Shown piece by piece: positions 29,584 through 38,862 of a DNA stretch of 53,112 bases. Source of the stretch: a virus; the IMG/VR virus record IMGVR_UViG_3300025896_000034, positions 1-53,112 of that record. The stretch is one strand, 5' to 3'. Both the position numbers and the translations under genes were made by a program. Under the pieces are notes generated by a model. It worked only from the letters and a program-made list of their open reading frames with translations. It was not told the origin of the DNA and did no database searches. Numbering within the stretch: position 1 is the stretch's first letter; each line of letters begins with the position of its first letter.

Positions 29584-31302
29584 TTATGCTATCACGACTT
29601 TGTCAACCCGGCACCCGTTGTCCTTGAGATACTTGACGATGCGGCGTGAGTTTTTAGCCAAAGACATGTTGTGCAGGTCGATCGGCACGTGGACGGTCCC
29701 GTGGGTCTTGCCCTCTGCGATACGTCCCACGCGACCGTCTTGCTGGGTCAGAAGCTGCTCACCGGGCTGGCCGTCGAGCTTGATCAGGTGGTAGAGACCT
29801 GGAATGTCGATCCCCTCGCTGACTGACTGATAGATGGCGAGGAGACCGGACACCTTACCCTCGGCGAACTTCTTGAGTGCCTCTTGGTTCTCGCCGGAGG
29901 TGCGGTCGCCCGATACTACCCCGAACGACATCCCGGATTGCTGCAGCAGCCCAGTCAGACGGTCCACGTGGCGCAGCTTTGCCACGGTCATCAGCCAGGG
30001 TTCCCCTTTGGCTGATAAGGAGGCAGCCAGATCGACAGCCCACTGGTTGCGGGGCTTGTACTCCATGATGCCGATGTCGTGTGAGGTCTGATACACCAGA
30101 CTGTTTTTAGTCATCTGCGACGGCTTGACTTGAGCCATCTTACCAGTGGCCTTGTCCTTCGCGTAAACACCGAACTTGGCCTTGTCCACCTTGGTCTTGC
30201 CCTTATCATCCGTCGTCGTGCACATCTGGCTGGCCTTCCCGTTCTCGTCGAGGCCGTGGTAGATCCCGTAGGTCCAGGAGTCGGCCCCGACCATCTTGAA
30301 GGCCGCCTTGACCCCGTCCCTGATGCTCGAGGGTAGGTTGGACGTGATCGCGGGCCAGGACTTCGCGGTGTAGGAGCAGACCACGACCGGGCAACGGCGC
30401 TCGACAGCTTCCGATTCAAGGAGGAGCGGTCCAAACTGGGCTTCGATGGTGTGCTCCTTCTGCTTGTTGCCAGCCTGAGTATACTGCAGCTTACCGGACA
30501 GGCCCCATAGAGAAGCCTCTGGGCATCGCTCGGAGGCCTTGGTCCATAGCCCAGAGGCTTGGTGATGTCCCTCGTCCACCACCACGTGAGTAACCTGAGC
30601 TAGGAACTCGTCACCCTCAAGGCAGTTCATTTCAGAGATCGTGTGCGGGGTCGCAATGACCACGTTGGCGTCAAGTTGCAGTTGAGAGTCACCTGCGATG
30701 CCCATACGGAGCAGTCCATCGGTGCCCTCGTCGAACCTCTTATAGGTCTGGTGCAGCAGATTGCGGTTCGGCACTAGGACCAGAAACACGGCGTCGGACT
30801 GATGCTGCAGGTGGCAGGCCGATGCGTTGATCATGATCTCGGTCTTGCCGGAGCCGGTCTTGAACTGGATGGAGGCGAGACGCTGGCGCAGCAGCAGCTC
30901 GCATACCTCCTGTTGAGCCGGAGACAGTGTCTTCCCTTTCAGGAGCTGTTGGAAGGGCGAGGGGTCGCTGACCTCAAGGTAGGGCCTTACGGCGTCCATG
31001 AGACCGGTCAGGAATGGGGCCTCGCTCTCGGCCAGTTTGCCGTAGAGGCCGAGGGGGCAGCCGTATACCCCAGGCCCGTTCCAGTCGCGGTCGATCGAAC
31101 GCACGAAGCCGTCCCAGTCGCGATAGAAAGGATTCTTCGGGTGCTTACGCTTAAGAAAAAAGGCCTGCGGATGCTTGATCCGGGTGGCGTGATGGATAGC
31201 TCGCCAGGCAATGTCGTTGCGGCAGTAAAAACGGATCTCCCGCCCAAATACTGAGATGTCCGGAAGGCCGAGGGTGCTAATTGACTGGAGGGCAGAACTC
31301 AT
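29584..31302 (-). CDS. UvsW-like SF2 DNA helicase
   Basis: 572 residues. Helicase motifs in order: KTGSGKTE (Walker A, motif I) near residue 160, VIATPHT (Ia/Ib region), VVVDEGHHQ (motif II, DEGH), WGLSGKLQ (motif III-like), then in the second RecA lobe GVVSGDRTSG, ISEGID-type AIYQSVSEGIDIP, and LTQQDGRVGRIA (motif VI). T4 UvsW is a related helicase that remodels stalled forks and recombination intermediates and shuts down origin-primed replication. A general SF2 repair helicase is the alternative. It is divergent from the gene at 31318, with only 15 bp between the start codons. Confidence 0.75.
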   Translation of the reverse strand: MSSALQSISTLGLPDISVFGREIRFYCRNDIAWRAIHHATRIKHPQAFFLKRKHPKNPFYRDWDGFVRSIDRDWNGPGVYGCPLGLYGKLAESEAPFLTGLMDAVRPYLEVSDPSPFQQLLKGKTLSPAQQEVCELLLRQRLASIQFKTGSGKTEIMINASACHLQHQSDAVFLVLVPNRNLLHQTYKRFDEGTDGLLRMGIAGDSQLQLDANVVIATPHTISEMNCLEGDEFLAQVTHVVVDEGHHQASGLWTKASERCPEASLWGLSGKLQYTQAGNKQKEHTIEAQFGPLLLESEAVERRCPVVVCSYTAKSWPAITSNLPSSIRDGVKAAFKMVGADSWTYGIYHGLDENGKASQMCTTTDDKGKTKVDKAKFGVYAKDKATGKMAQVKPSQMTKNSLVYQTSHDIGIMEYKPRNQWAVDLAASLSAKGEPWLMTVAKLRHVDRLTGLLQQSGMSFGVVSGDRTSGENQEALKKFAEGKVSGLLAIYQSVSEGIDIPGLYHLIKLDGQPGEQLLTQQDGRVGRIAEGKTHGTVHVPIDLHNMSLAKNSRRIVKYLKDNGCRVDKVVIA

Positions 31303-31317
31303 TTAACTTCTTGTCCT

Positions 31318-31695
31318 ATGCAAGAAAACACGCCTACACCCACCGTCAAGCCAACCTCAACACTTGGATTCCTCCTGAGCCAGGACAACAACGCCACCCG
31401 CGAACGTCGCGTGCGGTCTCTGCTCAAGAACATCGCGACTGAACAGAGCACGCTCATCATCAACCTGGAGCGCGAAGAAAACGCCCTTCAGGCCAAGCTG
31501 GAGAGCCTGTCCGATCAGCTGGCACCGGACGACACCACGTCCCTCAAATTCGGCAAAGATGCCGACGGAAAGGACCTCGACTGCTCCAAGTGGGTGGCCG
31601 ACGTTCAAGCCACCAAAGAAGCCATCGAGGAGGTCAAGTTCCGGCTTGAAATCGCTCGCGGAACCCTTCAGGAGTTCACCCAACAACAGGCATGA
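31318..31695 (+). CDS. coiled-coil hypothetical protein
   Basis: 125 residues. A disordered N-terminus is followed by heptad-like helices (RRVRSLLKNIATEQSTLIINLEREENALQAKLESLSDQL and VADVQATKEAIEEVKFRLEIARGTLQEF). Its position and tight ATGA overlap with the next gene indicate an operon pair. No family recognised. Confidence 0.5.
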   Translation: MQENTPTPTVKPTSTLGFLLSQDNNATRERRVRSLLKNIATEQSTLIINLEREENALQAKLESLSDQLAPDDTTSLKFGKDADGKDLDCSKWVADVQATKEAIEEVKFRLEIARGTLQEFTQQQA

Positions 31696-32309
31696 AGATC
31701 TTCTTGGTCCCGTCCAAACTTGCGTCCAGCAAGTTTCAGAACAAGATCGAGCTGCTTTACGACGTCCTGCGAACACATCAGGCAGGAGTGAAGCATGCGG
31801 TGACAACCGCCAGCACGGACTCCGACTTCAATGAAGAACACGCGAGCGAGGCAAACCTCGTCGTGTTCGCCATTACTAAGAGCACCGTGTGGCGTCATCG
31901 GGGGGACCCTGCCAACAGGGTTCGACCGCAGAATAAGCTGATCATCGGGCGTGGTGTTTACGACATCAACAGGATTGTGTGTGATAACATGAGCGACGAC
32001 GAACTGGTTACGGAGGCCGTCGTGGTCTTCGTGGACGAGGAGTCTGATTCTCGTGCTCACTTCAACGCCTATCGGATGCCACACACCAGAGACTTCAGAC
32101 AGATGGGAAGCACCCGTCCGTCTGGCTTCACAAAGGACACGGACTGGAACCAGTTCGCTTGGTGCGACTGGGAACCCAACGAGATCGGCTTCCCAGCGCT
32201 CCTGCAATGGCAGTCGCCTGAGTATCGGAAGCGCAAAGGCACGGTACCGCCCAAGAAGACCAGGCTTGCAGTCGCCTGTCGCTACTTGAGGAAGGCCGGT
32301 CGGCGCTAA
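31692..32309 (+). CDS. hypothetical protein
   Basis: 205 residues. An alpha/beta-like N-terminus with strands such as ANLVVFAITK and EAVVVFVDEE is followed by a basic C-terminus (YRKRKGTVPPKKTRLAVACRYLRKAGRR). No family recognised. It ends at the strong bidirectional terminator at 32329-32358. Confidence 0.5.
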   Translation: MKIFLVPSKLASSKFQNKIELLYDVLRTHQAGVKHAVTTASTDSDFNEEHASEANLVVFAITKSTVWRHRGDPANRVRPQNKLIIGRGVYDINRIVCDNMSDDELVTEAVVVFVDEESDSRAHFNAYRMPHTRDFRQMGSTRPSGFTKDTDWNQFAWCDWEPNEIGFPALLQWQSPEYRKRKGTVPPKKTRLAVACRYLRKAGRR

Positions 32310-32328
32310 ACAACCAACCAGAAAATGC

Positions 32329-32358
32329 AGCAGGCCTGGGAGTGATCCCAGGCCTGCT
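32329..32358. terminator. bidirectional terminator
   Basis: AGCAGGCCTGGGA (32329-32341), loop GTGA, TCCCAGGCCTGCT (32346-32358), a perfect 13-bp stem. T-rich tails follow on both strands (CTCTTTTG on +, GCATTTTC on -). It sits between convergent genes ending at 32309 and 32408. Confidence 0.85.
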
Positions 32359-32407
32359 CTCTTTTGTGGCGAGACGCCCCCACGGCTCTCATCTCACAAA
32401 GCTTGTG

Positions 32408-33475
32408 TCAGACGATCATGTTGCTCAAGTCCCCAAGAGCCACCGATGAGCCGGTCCGGTAGGACTCAACTTCCGTCTCTTGGGGGGCCACCTGAACCAA
32501 ATGGCCGTCGAACCACTTGTCGATCCAGCCAATAGGGTTGGTCTTCTGTCCGAAAATAGCTGGCAGGCCGATGCTCTGGAGGCGGAGGTCGGTGATGAAC
32601 TTGTTGAAGCCGATCATGCGTGCTTCATCCAGGTTTGCAATTGGGCCTTCTGAGAAGAGGTACTTGGACCATTCGATTTCCTCCTGAGCCGCCACCTCAA
32701 ACATCTCGATGGCGAGCGGCTTGCACTCCTCCCAGACATCCATGAACCCCTCGCGTGGGTCGGTCCTCATAGCGTTGAGGATTGTCGAGGTGATCTCGAC
32801 GTGCACGTTTTCGTCGCGGCAGATCTCACGGACGATTTTGGCGTTGCCTTCCATCTTGGCACGCGGTGGCTCAGCCAGGGCGAACGCGCAGGCAAAGGAG
32901 CCGTAGAAGCGGACGCCTTCGAGGATCTGAGTGCTCAGCAGGGTCAAAAGGATCTGCTTGCGCGGGTCGTCACCCTCAAAGGCGATCAGGCGGTCGAACT
33001 CGGCTTTGACGGCGGCACCGCGCTTGATGATCTCCGGGTTTGTCAGGGCGTCGTCGAAGATCTTTCCAGCGTCCGGCGTGGCGTTCTGCAGCAGATAGGT
33101 GTAAGAGTAGCTGTGGAGGTTCTCGCAGAAGATCCAGTAGTTGAACGCTGCCTCCATTTCGGTCAGCGACACGTAGGGCATCAGGGAACTCACACCACGC
33201 GTGATCACGGTGTCCATGGCGGTCTGATACTGCAGGTTCAGAGTGAACACGCGGCGTTCCTGTGGGTTCAGGCGCTCAAAATCGGGACGGTCCTTGGTGA
33301 GATCCATGCGCTCCGGACGCCAGAAGAAGTTCATCTGTTTCTTGAACAGCTCAAGAAACTCCGGGCGTTGGGGCCGATCATAACGGTGGAGACCCAGCGG
33401 GGCTCCCAAGAACATAGGTTGTCCGCTACAGTCGGTGGCTGTGTCATCGAATACGGTGCGTTTGGGAAGGATCAT
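32408..33475 (-). CDS. nrdB: ribonucleotide reductase small subunit, class Ia
   Basis: 355 residues. The ferritin-like core has the metal ligands in order: D in WRPERMDLTKD, E and E..H in TEMEAAFNYWIFCENLHSYSY, and later E and E..H in VREICRDENVHVEI; SYSYTYLL lies where the radical tyrosine is expected. NrdB forms the tyrosyl radical used by NrdA to reduce ribonucleotides. It is directly downstream of NrdA on the minus strand with a gap of 36 bp. A -10-like TATAAC lies 9 nt upstream of the ATG. Confidence 0.9.
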   Translation of the reverse strand: MILPKRTVFDDTATDCSGQPMFLGAPLGLHRYDRPQRPEFLELFKKQMNFFWRPERMDLTKDRPDFERLNPQERRVFTLNLQYQTAMDTVITRGVSSLMPYVSLTEMEAAFNYWIFCENLHSYSYTYLLQNATPDAGKIFDDALTNPEIIKRGAAVKAEFDRLIAFEGDDPRKQILLTLLSTQILEGVRFYGSFACAFALAEPPRAKMEGNAKIVREICRDENVHVEITSTILNAMRTDPREGFMDVWEECKPLAIEMFEVAAQEEIEWSKYLFSEGPIANLDEARMIGFNKFITDLRLQSIGLPAIFGQKTNPIGWIDKWFDGHLVQVAPQETEVESYRTGSSVALGDLSNMIV

Positions 33476-33511
33476 GGATCGTGCGTTATAGTGGGATTGT
33501 TACGGGAGAAA

Positions 33512-36500
33512 TTAAAGGGTGCAGGCACCGCCTGCGCAGCCAGATTCTTCCAGGAATGGGGCCTGGGTGTCAACGTGCTCGGAGACCGTCTGGCGGTCGT
33601 CATCGTCAGACACGATGTAGTAGAGAGACTTGCCGCCGATCCGGAAGAAAAACAGCTGTTCACGCAGAATCAGCTCCAGTGGGATCTTGCCGTCCGGGTA
33701 ACGCTTGTATTGGTAGTACAGGTTCGTGGAGATCGACATGCACATGAACTTCTGAATCGCGGCGGCGATGCTGAGGTATCCAAAGTTGTCCTTCATCCCG
33801 AAGGCGTGCTGATAGACTCCGAGCGTCCCTTCTCTGGTCAGAACCTGAGGAACCAACACGCGGACCGGGCCAGACTTGGACTTTTTGAAGGTCACTTCGG
33901 AACGCACCGGGTCGATCCCGTTGGTGCTGTTCTGGACGACCGAAGACGACTCGCACGGCATCTGAGCCGACAGCGTGCAGTTGCGCAGGCCGTGCTTCTT
34001 GATGCGCTCACGCAGGCCTTCCCAATCCATCTTCAGAGGAACCGTCACGATTGTGTCCAGGTCCTTCTTGTAATGGTCGATCGGCAGCAGGCCCTGAGCG
34101 TATTTAGTATCCCTGAAGCCGGGGGCTGCGCCCAGCTCTTCGGCCAGCTTGCAGGAGGCATCGAGCAGGTGCCACTGCACCATTTCCATGAGTTCGGCGA
34201 CGCGGTTCGGGGCGTCCGGGTGGTCGTAAGTGAGGCCTTCGCGAGCCAGCCAGGCGGCGAGGTTGGTGAGGCCGACTCCGAGGGAGCGCCAGTACTTGCA
34301 GAACTGCTCGGCGGCAGGCACTGGGTAGCTCTGGTAGTCGATCAGGGTATCGAGGTGAGACACCGTGGTGTAGGCGATCCTGGAGATGTTGTCGGCGGTG
34401 ATTTCGGTGGCGTTGAGAGCACTCAGGATGCACAAGCCAATCCAACCGGGGCCGTCGATGTGCTGAATTGGGATCGTCGGGTGGGTGACCTCCATGCACT
34501 GTCCAGTTACAATGCCGTTCACAATGATCTGATGATTCTCGGGCTCGGTCAGACAGAAGGTTTCCTCCTCACCAGCGTAGGTGATGCTCTCGACTTCCCT
34601 GAAGTAGAGGTTGTGGGAGTTGTTGCTGCCAGGGTGCGTCGCCAGCCACTCGCGGAGCGAAGCCATCTTGGACTCCTGGCGAACCCCGATAAGGTCCGCA
34701 AACAGCACCAGATTATCTCGTGAGGAGATCATCAGACGCCAGGTGGCCTTGCCGTCATACTCGCGCATCCCGCCCTTGCCGTCTTTCATCAGGCGCTTGC
34801 AGCCTTGAACTCCAGGGTGGAGCGATGACATGATACCAAACTGGCTCAGCAAGACTTGCACCTCACGAAGGAGAGACTTGCTGACCTGAGCAATCGTGAC
34901 GCTGGCAGAGGCACCATAACAGCCGATTGTAGCATCAGCGGTGTAGAGACCACGCAGGAAAGCCCCAACCGTGGTTTTCGTCCCACGCCAGATGCTAGCT
35001 GGAACGCGATGCTTGCTGCCGGGGGTGACACCATCCGCTAGCAACCTGCGCCCAAAGGGGAGGCTACGCGCACTTGCCACCCAGTACCCGAAGGCCTCGT
35101 CGAAATGTTTGTTGCTAAACGAGTAATCGGGGACGAGTTCGGATGTTGGGGAACTGTCAGTGAACAGCTGCTTCAGGAGGCTGGAGAACACCGGCCCCAA
35201 CTCATCGATTTCATCATCCCACAGCTTGATGATGCCGTGCTGACTGGTAGCGTTGCGGGTTGAAACAGAACCGTCTCCGATGAGGTGCCCAGCAAGCTCA
35301 GCGTAGGTGATGTCATCAAAGTCTCCGAAAAATTCAGTATTGGATACCCTGATGCGGCTGCCAGCTGCTAACTCGAACAACCTAGCTCTGCCGCCATCAT
35401 AAAGCTCGAATTCATGATGAGCTGTTGCCCTCACGGTGAGACCACCAGACAGTTTCAGGTCGAACACCTCAGATGACTCAGAGGTCCTCACCACTGGTGT
35501 GGAGTTGGCCACCCCGTGCTGGTTGACCACGAAGGAACTGTTGAAGTCAGCACCAGAACCAAGTTCGTGGCAGCCTTGCTCCAGCCAGAGGTCGCGCATC
35601 GGGCGGTACCCGGAAGTGGTGAGCAGTTTGGTGTCACCACTGAGACAGAGGTTGGACATGCGGACCGGCAGCGAAAAGGAGGAGTGCGTGTTGCAGTTCT
35701 CGATGTGCAGGTAGTAGAGGCGGCCAGTCTCAAGGGTGACATCGAGCGAGAGGTTCACCAGCTCCTTGGCTGAGATCTTCTTGGTGGTCAGTCCGGGGCG
35801 ACTCTCGCATTCAACGTAGAGGCGGTCGAAGTCCGGAGTCCCCCAAGCCTCATACAGGTCCTTCACCTCGTTAGGGTTGAACAACGTGATGTCCTGTCCT
35901 GCGATGGCGCGGAGGTAAAGCATCCGGTTGACCACGATGCAATAGTCCAGCTTGAACACCTTGCGGTCGTGGGAGCCACGGGTCGAGGACTTAGCGATCA
36001 CCAGCGACTCCACCTCAAGGTGCCAGAACTGGAAGAAGACCGTGGCCGACGCCGAGCGCACCCCGTGCTGGCTGGTGGACTTGATGGTTGACTCGAACAT
36101 CTTCAGGAACGGAATCACGCCGGTCGAGACGACCTCCCCAGACGCCACCGTGGAGTTCTGAGGGCGAATCCTGGAGATATTCAGGCCAAGACCAGCACGG
36201 GCTGCCCCATACTTCATCATGGCAAGGTTGGTGTGGCCGATGGAATCAAGCGTATCGTCCATTTCAGCCAGAGTGCAGCTGGCAAACTGCCGCAGCGGGG
36301 TCCTGAGACCAGCACGCACTGGAGTGGGCTGGGAGATCACTAGAGTGGACACGCCGTGATAGAGATCGCGGACCAGCTGCATCCTGACCTCACGCGGCTT
36401 GACGGCGTAGAGGGCGAGGGCTGTGATCATGATAGCGAACTGCGGGGTCTCGTAATGGCACTCCGAAGCCCGGTCTTGCACCAGATACTTCTCCATCCAC

Positions 36501-36793
36501 CACACGATAGCAGCATAGGTGTAGCCGAGGTCGCGGGTGTGGTCGATGGCCTGCTCGGCCTCGTCCAGCTCAGCTTCCGAGTAGAGGGCGAGAGCCTGAT
36601 CGTAGCGATGGGCGCTCAGACCCTGGTGCAGGAAGTTCTTCAGAGAAGGTGCAATGGTTCCGTCCCCTCCCCACACCTCTCGGCGCAGGGCAAGGTTCAG
36701 CAACAGGGACGCCTGATACTGGGTGTCTGGGTTTTCCGGCGAGATGGTATCTCCGGCAGATTTTGCGGCAAGCTTAAGTTCGTCGATGGTCAT
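33512..36793 (-). CDS. nrdA: ribonucleotide reductase large subunit interrupted by an intein
   Basis: 1093 residues as translated from the ATG at 36793; the host protein after splicing has 710. The spliced catalytic motif reads RMSNL-CMEVTHPT, the N-x-C-x-E triad of class I enzymes, so the Cys immediately after the intein is the catalytic thiyl Cys. Other family segments are present: SSFSLPVRMSN, a central N-rich block, a PCESSSVVQNSTNGIDPVRSEV segment and the C-terminal redox cysteine tail GCAGGACTL. It reduces ribonucleotides in the cytoplasm together with NrdB, for DNA synthesis. The intein must be removed before any activity. It is preceded by a small gene whose stop overlaps its leader. 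Confidence 0.92.
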   Translation of the reverse strand: MTIDELKLAAKSAGDTISPENPDTQYQASLLLNLALRREVWGGDGTIAPSLKNFLHQGLSAHRYDQALALYSEAELDEAEQAIDHTRDLGYTYAAIVWWMEKYLVQDRASECHYETPQFAIMITALALYAVKPREVRMQLVRDLYHGVSTLVISQPTPVRAGLRTPLRQFASCTLAEMDDTLDSIGHTNLAMMKYGAARAGLGLNISRIRPQNSTVASGEVVSTGVIPFLKMFESTIKSTSQHGVRSASATVFFQFWHLEVESLVIAKSSTRGSHDRKVFKLDYCIVVNRMLYLRAIAGQDITLFNPNEVKDLYEAWGTPDFDRLYVECESRPGLTTKKISAKELVNLSLDVTLETGRLYYLHIENCNTHSSFSLPVRMSNLCLSGDTKLLTTSGYRPMRDLWLEQGCHELGSGADFNSSFVVNQHGVANSTPVVRTSESSEVFDLKLSGGLTVRATAHHEFELYDGGRARLFELAAGSRIRVSNTEFFGDFDDITYAELAGHLIGDGSVSTRNATSQHGIIKLWDDEIDELGPVFSSLLKQLFTDSSPTSELVPDYSFSNKHFDEAFGYWVASARSLPFGRRLLADGVTPGSKHRVPASIWRGTKTTVGAFLRGLYTADATIGCYGASASVTIAQVSKSLLREVQVLLSQFGIMSSLHPGVQGCKRLMKDGKGGMREYDGKATWRLMISSRDNLVLFADLIGVRQESKMASLREWLATHPGSNNSHNLYFREVESITYAGEEETFCLTEPENHQIIVNGIVTGQCMEVTHPTIPIQHIDGPGWIGLCILSALNATEITADNISRIAYTTVSHLDTLIDYQSYPVPAAEQFCKYWRSLGVGLTNLAAWLAREGLTYDHPDAPNRVAELMEMVQWHLLDASCKLAEELGAAPGFRDTKYAQGLLPIDHYKKDLDTIVTVPLKMDWEGLRERIKKHGLRNCTLSAQMPCESSSVVQNSTNGIDPVRSEVTFKKSKSGPVRVLVPQVLTREGTLGVYQHAFGMKDNFGYLSIAAAIQKFMCMSISTNLYYQYKRYPDGKIPLELILREQLFFFRIGGKSLYYIVSDDDDRQTVSEHVDTQAPFLEESGCAGGACTL
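34499..35647 (-). mobile_element. LAGLIDADG intein in nrdA with C-terminal Gln
   Basis: 383 codons in frame. It begins CLSGDTKLLTTSGYRPMRDL (Cys1, block A), has a block B-like TAHHEFEL, two LAGLIDADG-type helices (AELAGHLIGDGSV and VGAFLRGLYTADATIG), and ends EPENHQIIVNGIVTGQ before Cys+1. The last residue is Gln instead of the usual Asn, and the penultimate is Gly instead of His. Gln-terminated inteins are known and can splice through Gln cyclisation. The insertion is exactly before the catalytic Cys of NrdA. Confidence 0.92.
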
Positions 36794-36800
36794 GTGGGGA

Positions 36801-37061
36801 CTAGGCAGAAAGCCAGGAAAGGGCAAACTGAGTTAAAGTTACGTTAGCCCCTTCAATAACGACAAGACCGCACTCTTTCAGCCACTCCACAGCGGGGGTG
36901 ACTTGAGTGCTGCCATTATCTCGAATTGACTGGAGGAGCCGCCAGTCATCACCCGTGATCTCGACCAGATTGACGTTGTCAGTGGCGGTCGTGATCATCC
37001 CAGTCTCGATCAGACGAGGCTCTTTAGTGCGTTGAGCAAGTTCTTCGCGAAGAGACAGCAT
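36801..37061 (-). CDS. small winged-helix-like protein
   Basis: 86 residues. The C-terminal part (DDWRLLQSIRDNGSTQVTPAVEWLKECGLVVIEGANVTLTQFAL) has a winged-helix pattern. It ends 8 bp before the NrdA start and begins 2 bp after the gp53-like stop. Role unknown; it could be a regulator of the downstream NrdA/NrdB genes. Confidence 0.45.
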   Translation of the reverse strand: MLSLREELAQRTKEPRLIETGMITTATDNVNLVEITGDDWRLLQSIRDNGSTQVTPAVEWLKECGLVVIEGANVTLTQFALSWLSA

Positions 37062-37063
37062 GG

Positions 37064-37825
37064 CTAGTCGGTGTGGATGATGATGGGTGGGAGACCTTGC
37101 CAGGCCGGGTTGGTGTCCGGCAGGATGATGCGGTACCTCGGGTAGTACTGAGTGCCGTTCACCATACCGTCAGCTGTAGTGATCCTGAAGTACACGGGCT
37201 GGGTCGCGTAGGTGGCAAGGTCGATCCCGTTGGCAGGGAACGGAAGGTGAGCTCCCTGACCGTTACCAGACCATGGATCGTAGTAGAACCAGCGCTCAAT
37301 GGAGGCAGCTGTCAGCCTGCTCAAAACGACTGCCGAGTACTGGCTGTCGGTGGCGAGTTGCAGCTCGATGTGCGCCGTCCCAGTGCCACAATCAGGCAGC
37401 TGGATGATGAGGTTGAAAATCGTGGAATCAGCGACCGTGACGGGTGCTGCGACCCGGTTCGGAGTCTGGTACTGAGGCGGTGTATAAGGGGCTGGGCTTG
37501 GCTGGCGAGCAGGCACCTGAGAGGAGTTGACGATGACACCGGCGGGGCGCACTTCGCCCCATGACCAGTCTGGAATGCGCAGACGATCTCCGACCCGTAG
37601 CGAGAATGGGTCTGTGATTGTGTTATAGTCGAGGACGACCCACCAGCGCTCCGTCGTCCCGTAGTAGCGATACGAGATCAGCTCAGGCCGGTCGATGTCG
37701 CCCTGAGTGATCACGTGGAGCTTTTCGGCGACCTTGCCGTAGGCAGGCGGGTGCCATTCAGCATACGCCACCACACCATCCTGACTGAACGTCGGAGTTT
37801 GGAGGAAGCGTGAATCGGGGATCAT
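37064..37825 (-). CDS. baseplate wedge protein, T4 gp53-like
   Basis: 253 residues. The segment YRYYGTTERWWVVLDYNTITDPFSLRVGDRLRIP near residues 50-90 is the gp53/LysM-like signature (YG...WWVI..YN.I.DPF.L..G..L.IP). T4 gp53 is a wedge subunit that joins wedges into the hexagonal baseplate. The C-terminal 150 residues are Pro-rich then strand-rich and probably add a peripheral domain. The start lies in an overlap with the upstream PKD-gp25 gene. Confidence 0.65.
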   Translation of the reverse strand: MIPDSRFLQTPTFSQDGVVAYAEWHPPAYGKVAEKLHVITQGDIDRPELISYRYYGTTERWWVVLDYNTITDPFSLRVGDRLRIPDWSWGEVRPAGVIVNSSQVPARQPSPAPYTPPQYQTPNRVAAPVTVADSTIFNLIIQLPDCGTGTAHIELQLATDSQYSAVVLSRLTAASIERWFYYDPWSGNGQGAHLPFPANGIDLATYATQPVYFRITTADGMVNGTQYYPRYRIILPDTNPAWQGLPPIIIHTD

Positions 37826-38862
37826 TAGGTGTCGGGGCTGTTTGACAGCGAGATTTCGGCTTCGAACACCTGCTCTGGAGCATTGGCAAGGCTGCTCTTG
37901 ACTTTTACTTTGCGCCCGTTGGGGCCGGTCGTCACCACAGTAACTGATGAAATAGACACTCGCGGTTCTGGAGCCACGGCATCACTCGTGTAGGCTGCTG
38001 CAATCTGGTCGAGGAGCGGGGTGGCCTGCTCGAAGACTAACTCAGGCAGTCTGCTGCCGATCCAAGGGCGCATCAGGCGCTCCCCGATCCTGGTTTCGAG
38101 CAACATTGTGATGCTGGATTGCACCAAATCGGTGTCGTAGATGGTCGGGAAGGCCCAGGAAGAGTCCGTGGCACCCTCCAGGCTGCTCACTTGGGCGTAG
38201 GAGCGGCGACGCATCTCGACGTTGGCCGTGGCGACGTCGTAATCGTCTTGAGCCGGTATCGTCAGGGTGAACTTACCCGCCCCCTGATCCTTGACGACAC
38301 GGCCAAAAGTGACCTTACGGCCAGGCTGCCAGATCGTGACCTCGGTTCCAGGCTCAAGAGAGATACCACCAGCCAGAATGACGTCGAACGACCCGCTTGC
38401 CAGCCTCGACGCCAAGGTCGTGGTGGTTGATGGGTAGAGGGTCTGAGTGGAAGCTGAAGGAGTGGACAGCTTGAGGATTGGAAGACCCAGACCACCCCAG
38501 CGGCGTAACACTATCTGCCTCTCTGCCTGAGGCATGATTCGCAAGGCGGCCACATCGTTCGGGGACGCAGCCGAGAAGGTGCCAGACGAGTTAACGCACC
38601 GAATCCTGATGAAAAATTCACCCGGAGTGTCGTAGGTGTGCTGGTACGCGAAGTCCCTGCCGACCGGCAAAAAGTCGCCAGTATCGACCGACCCATCGCC
38701 CCAGTCCACGATGAACTTCACGTAGGGGTCGTCATCCAGTCCGGAGGATACGGCGGCGACCTGGACCGATGCGATCATGAGGTGGTCCAGAATCCAGCGA
38801 CCGCCGGACTCACTGGCGTTGCCGACAAGCAGCCTGCGGTTGACCAGCTTAGGCGCTGCCAT
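37825..38862 (-). CDS. baseplate wedge protein: PKD-like domain fused to gp25-like domain
   Basis: 345 residues. Residues about 45-115 (VDWGDGSVDTGDF...YQHTYDTPGEFFIRIRCVNSSG) fit a PKD domain, with the WGDG core and a Y.HTY strand. The C-terminal 120 residues (DTDLVQSSITMLLETRIGERLMRPWIGSRLPELVFE...EPRVSISSVTVV) match the gp25/GPW family, the conserved wedge core of contractile tails. T4 gp25 alone is 132 residues, so the N-terminal two thirds are an addition. Between them lies a strand-rich region. It overlaps the portal gene by 14 bp and the gp53-like gene by 1 bp. Confidence 0.7.
   Translation of the reverse strand: MAAPKLVNRRLLVGNASESGGRWILDHLMIASVQVAAVSSGLDDDPYVKFIVDWGDGSVDTGDFLPVGRDFAYQHTYDTPGEFFIRIRCVNSSGTFSAASPNDVAALRIMPQAERQIVLRRWGGLGLPILKLSTPSASTQTLYPSTTTTLASRLASGSFDVILAGGISLEPGTEVTIWQPGRKVTFGRVVKDQGAGKFTLTIPAQDDYDVATANVEMRRRSYAQVSSLEGATDSSWAFPTIYDTDLVQSSITMLLETRIGERLMRPWIGSRLPELVFEQATPLLDQIAAAYTSDAVAPEPRVSISSVTVVTTGPNGRKVKVKSSLANAPEQVFEAEISLSNSPDT

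Noticed and set aside
32801-34723. 640-codon open frame on the + strand
   Set aside because: It is antisense to nrdB and nrdA, both of which have clear family motifs. Long open antisense frames are common in GC-rich coding DNA. No start context or domain supports it.
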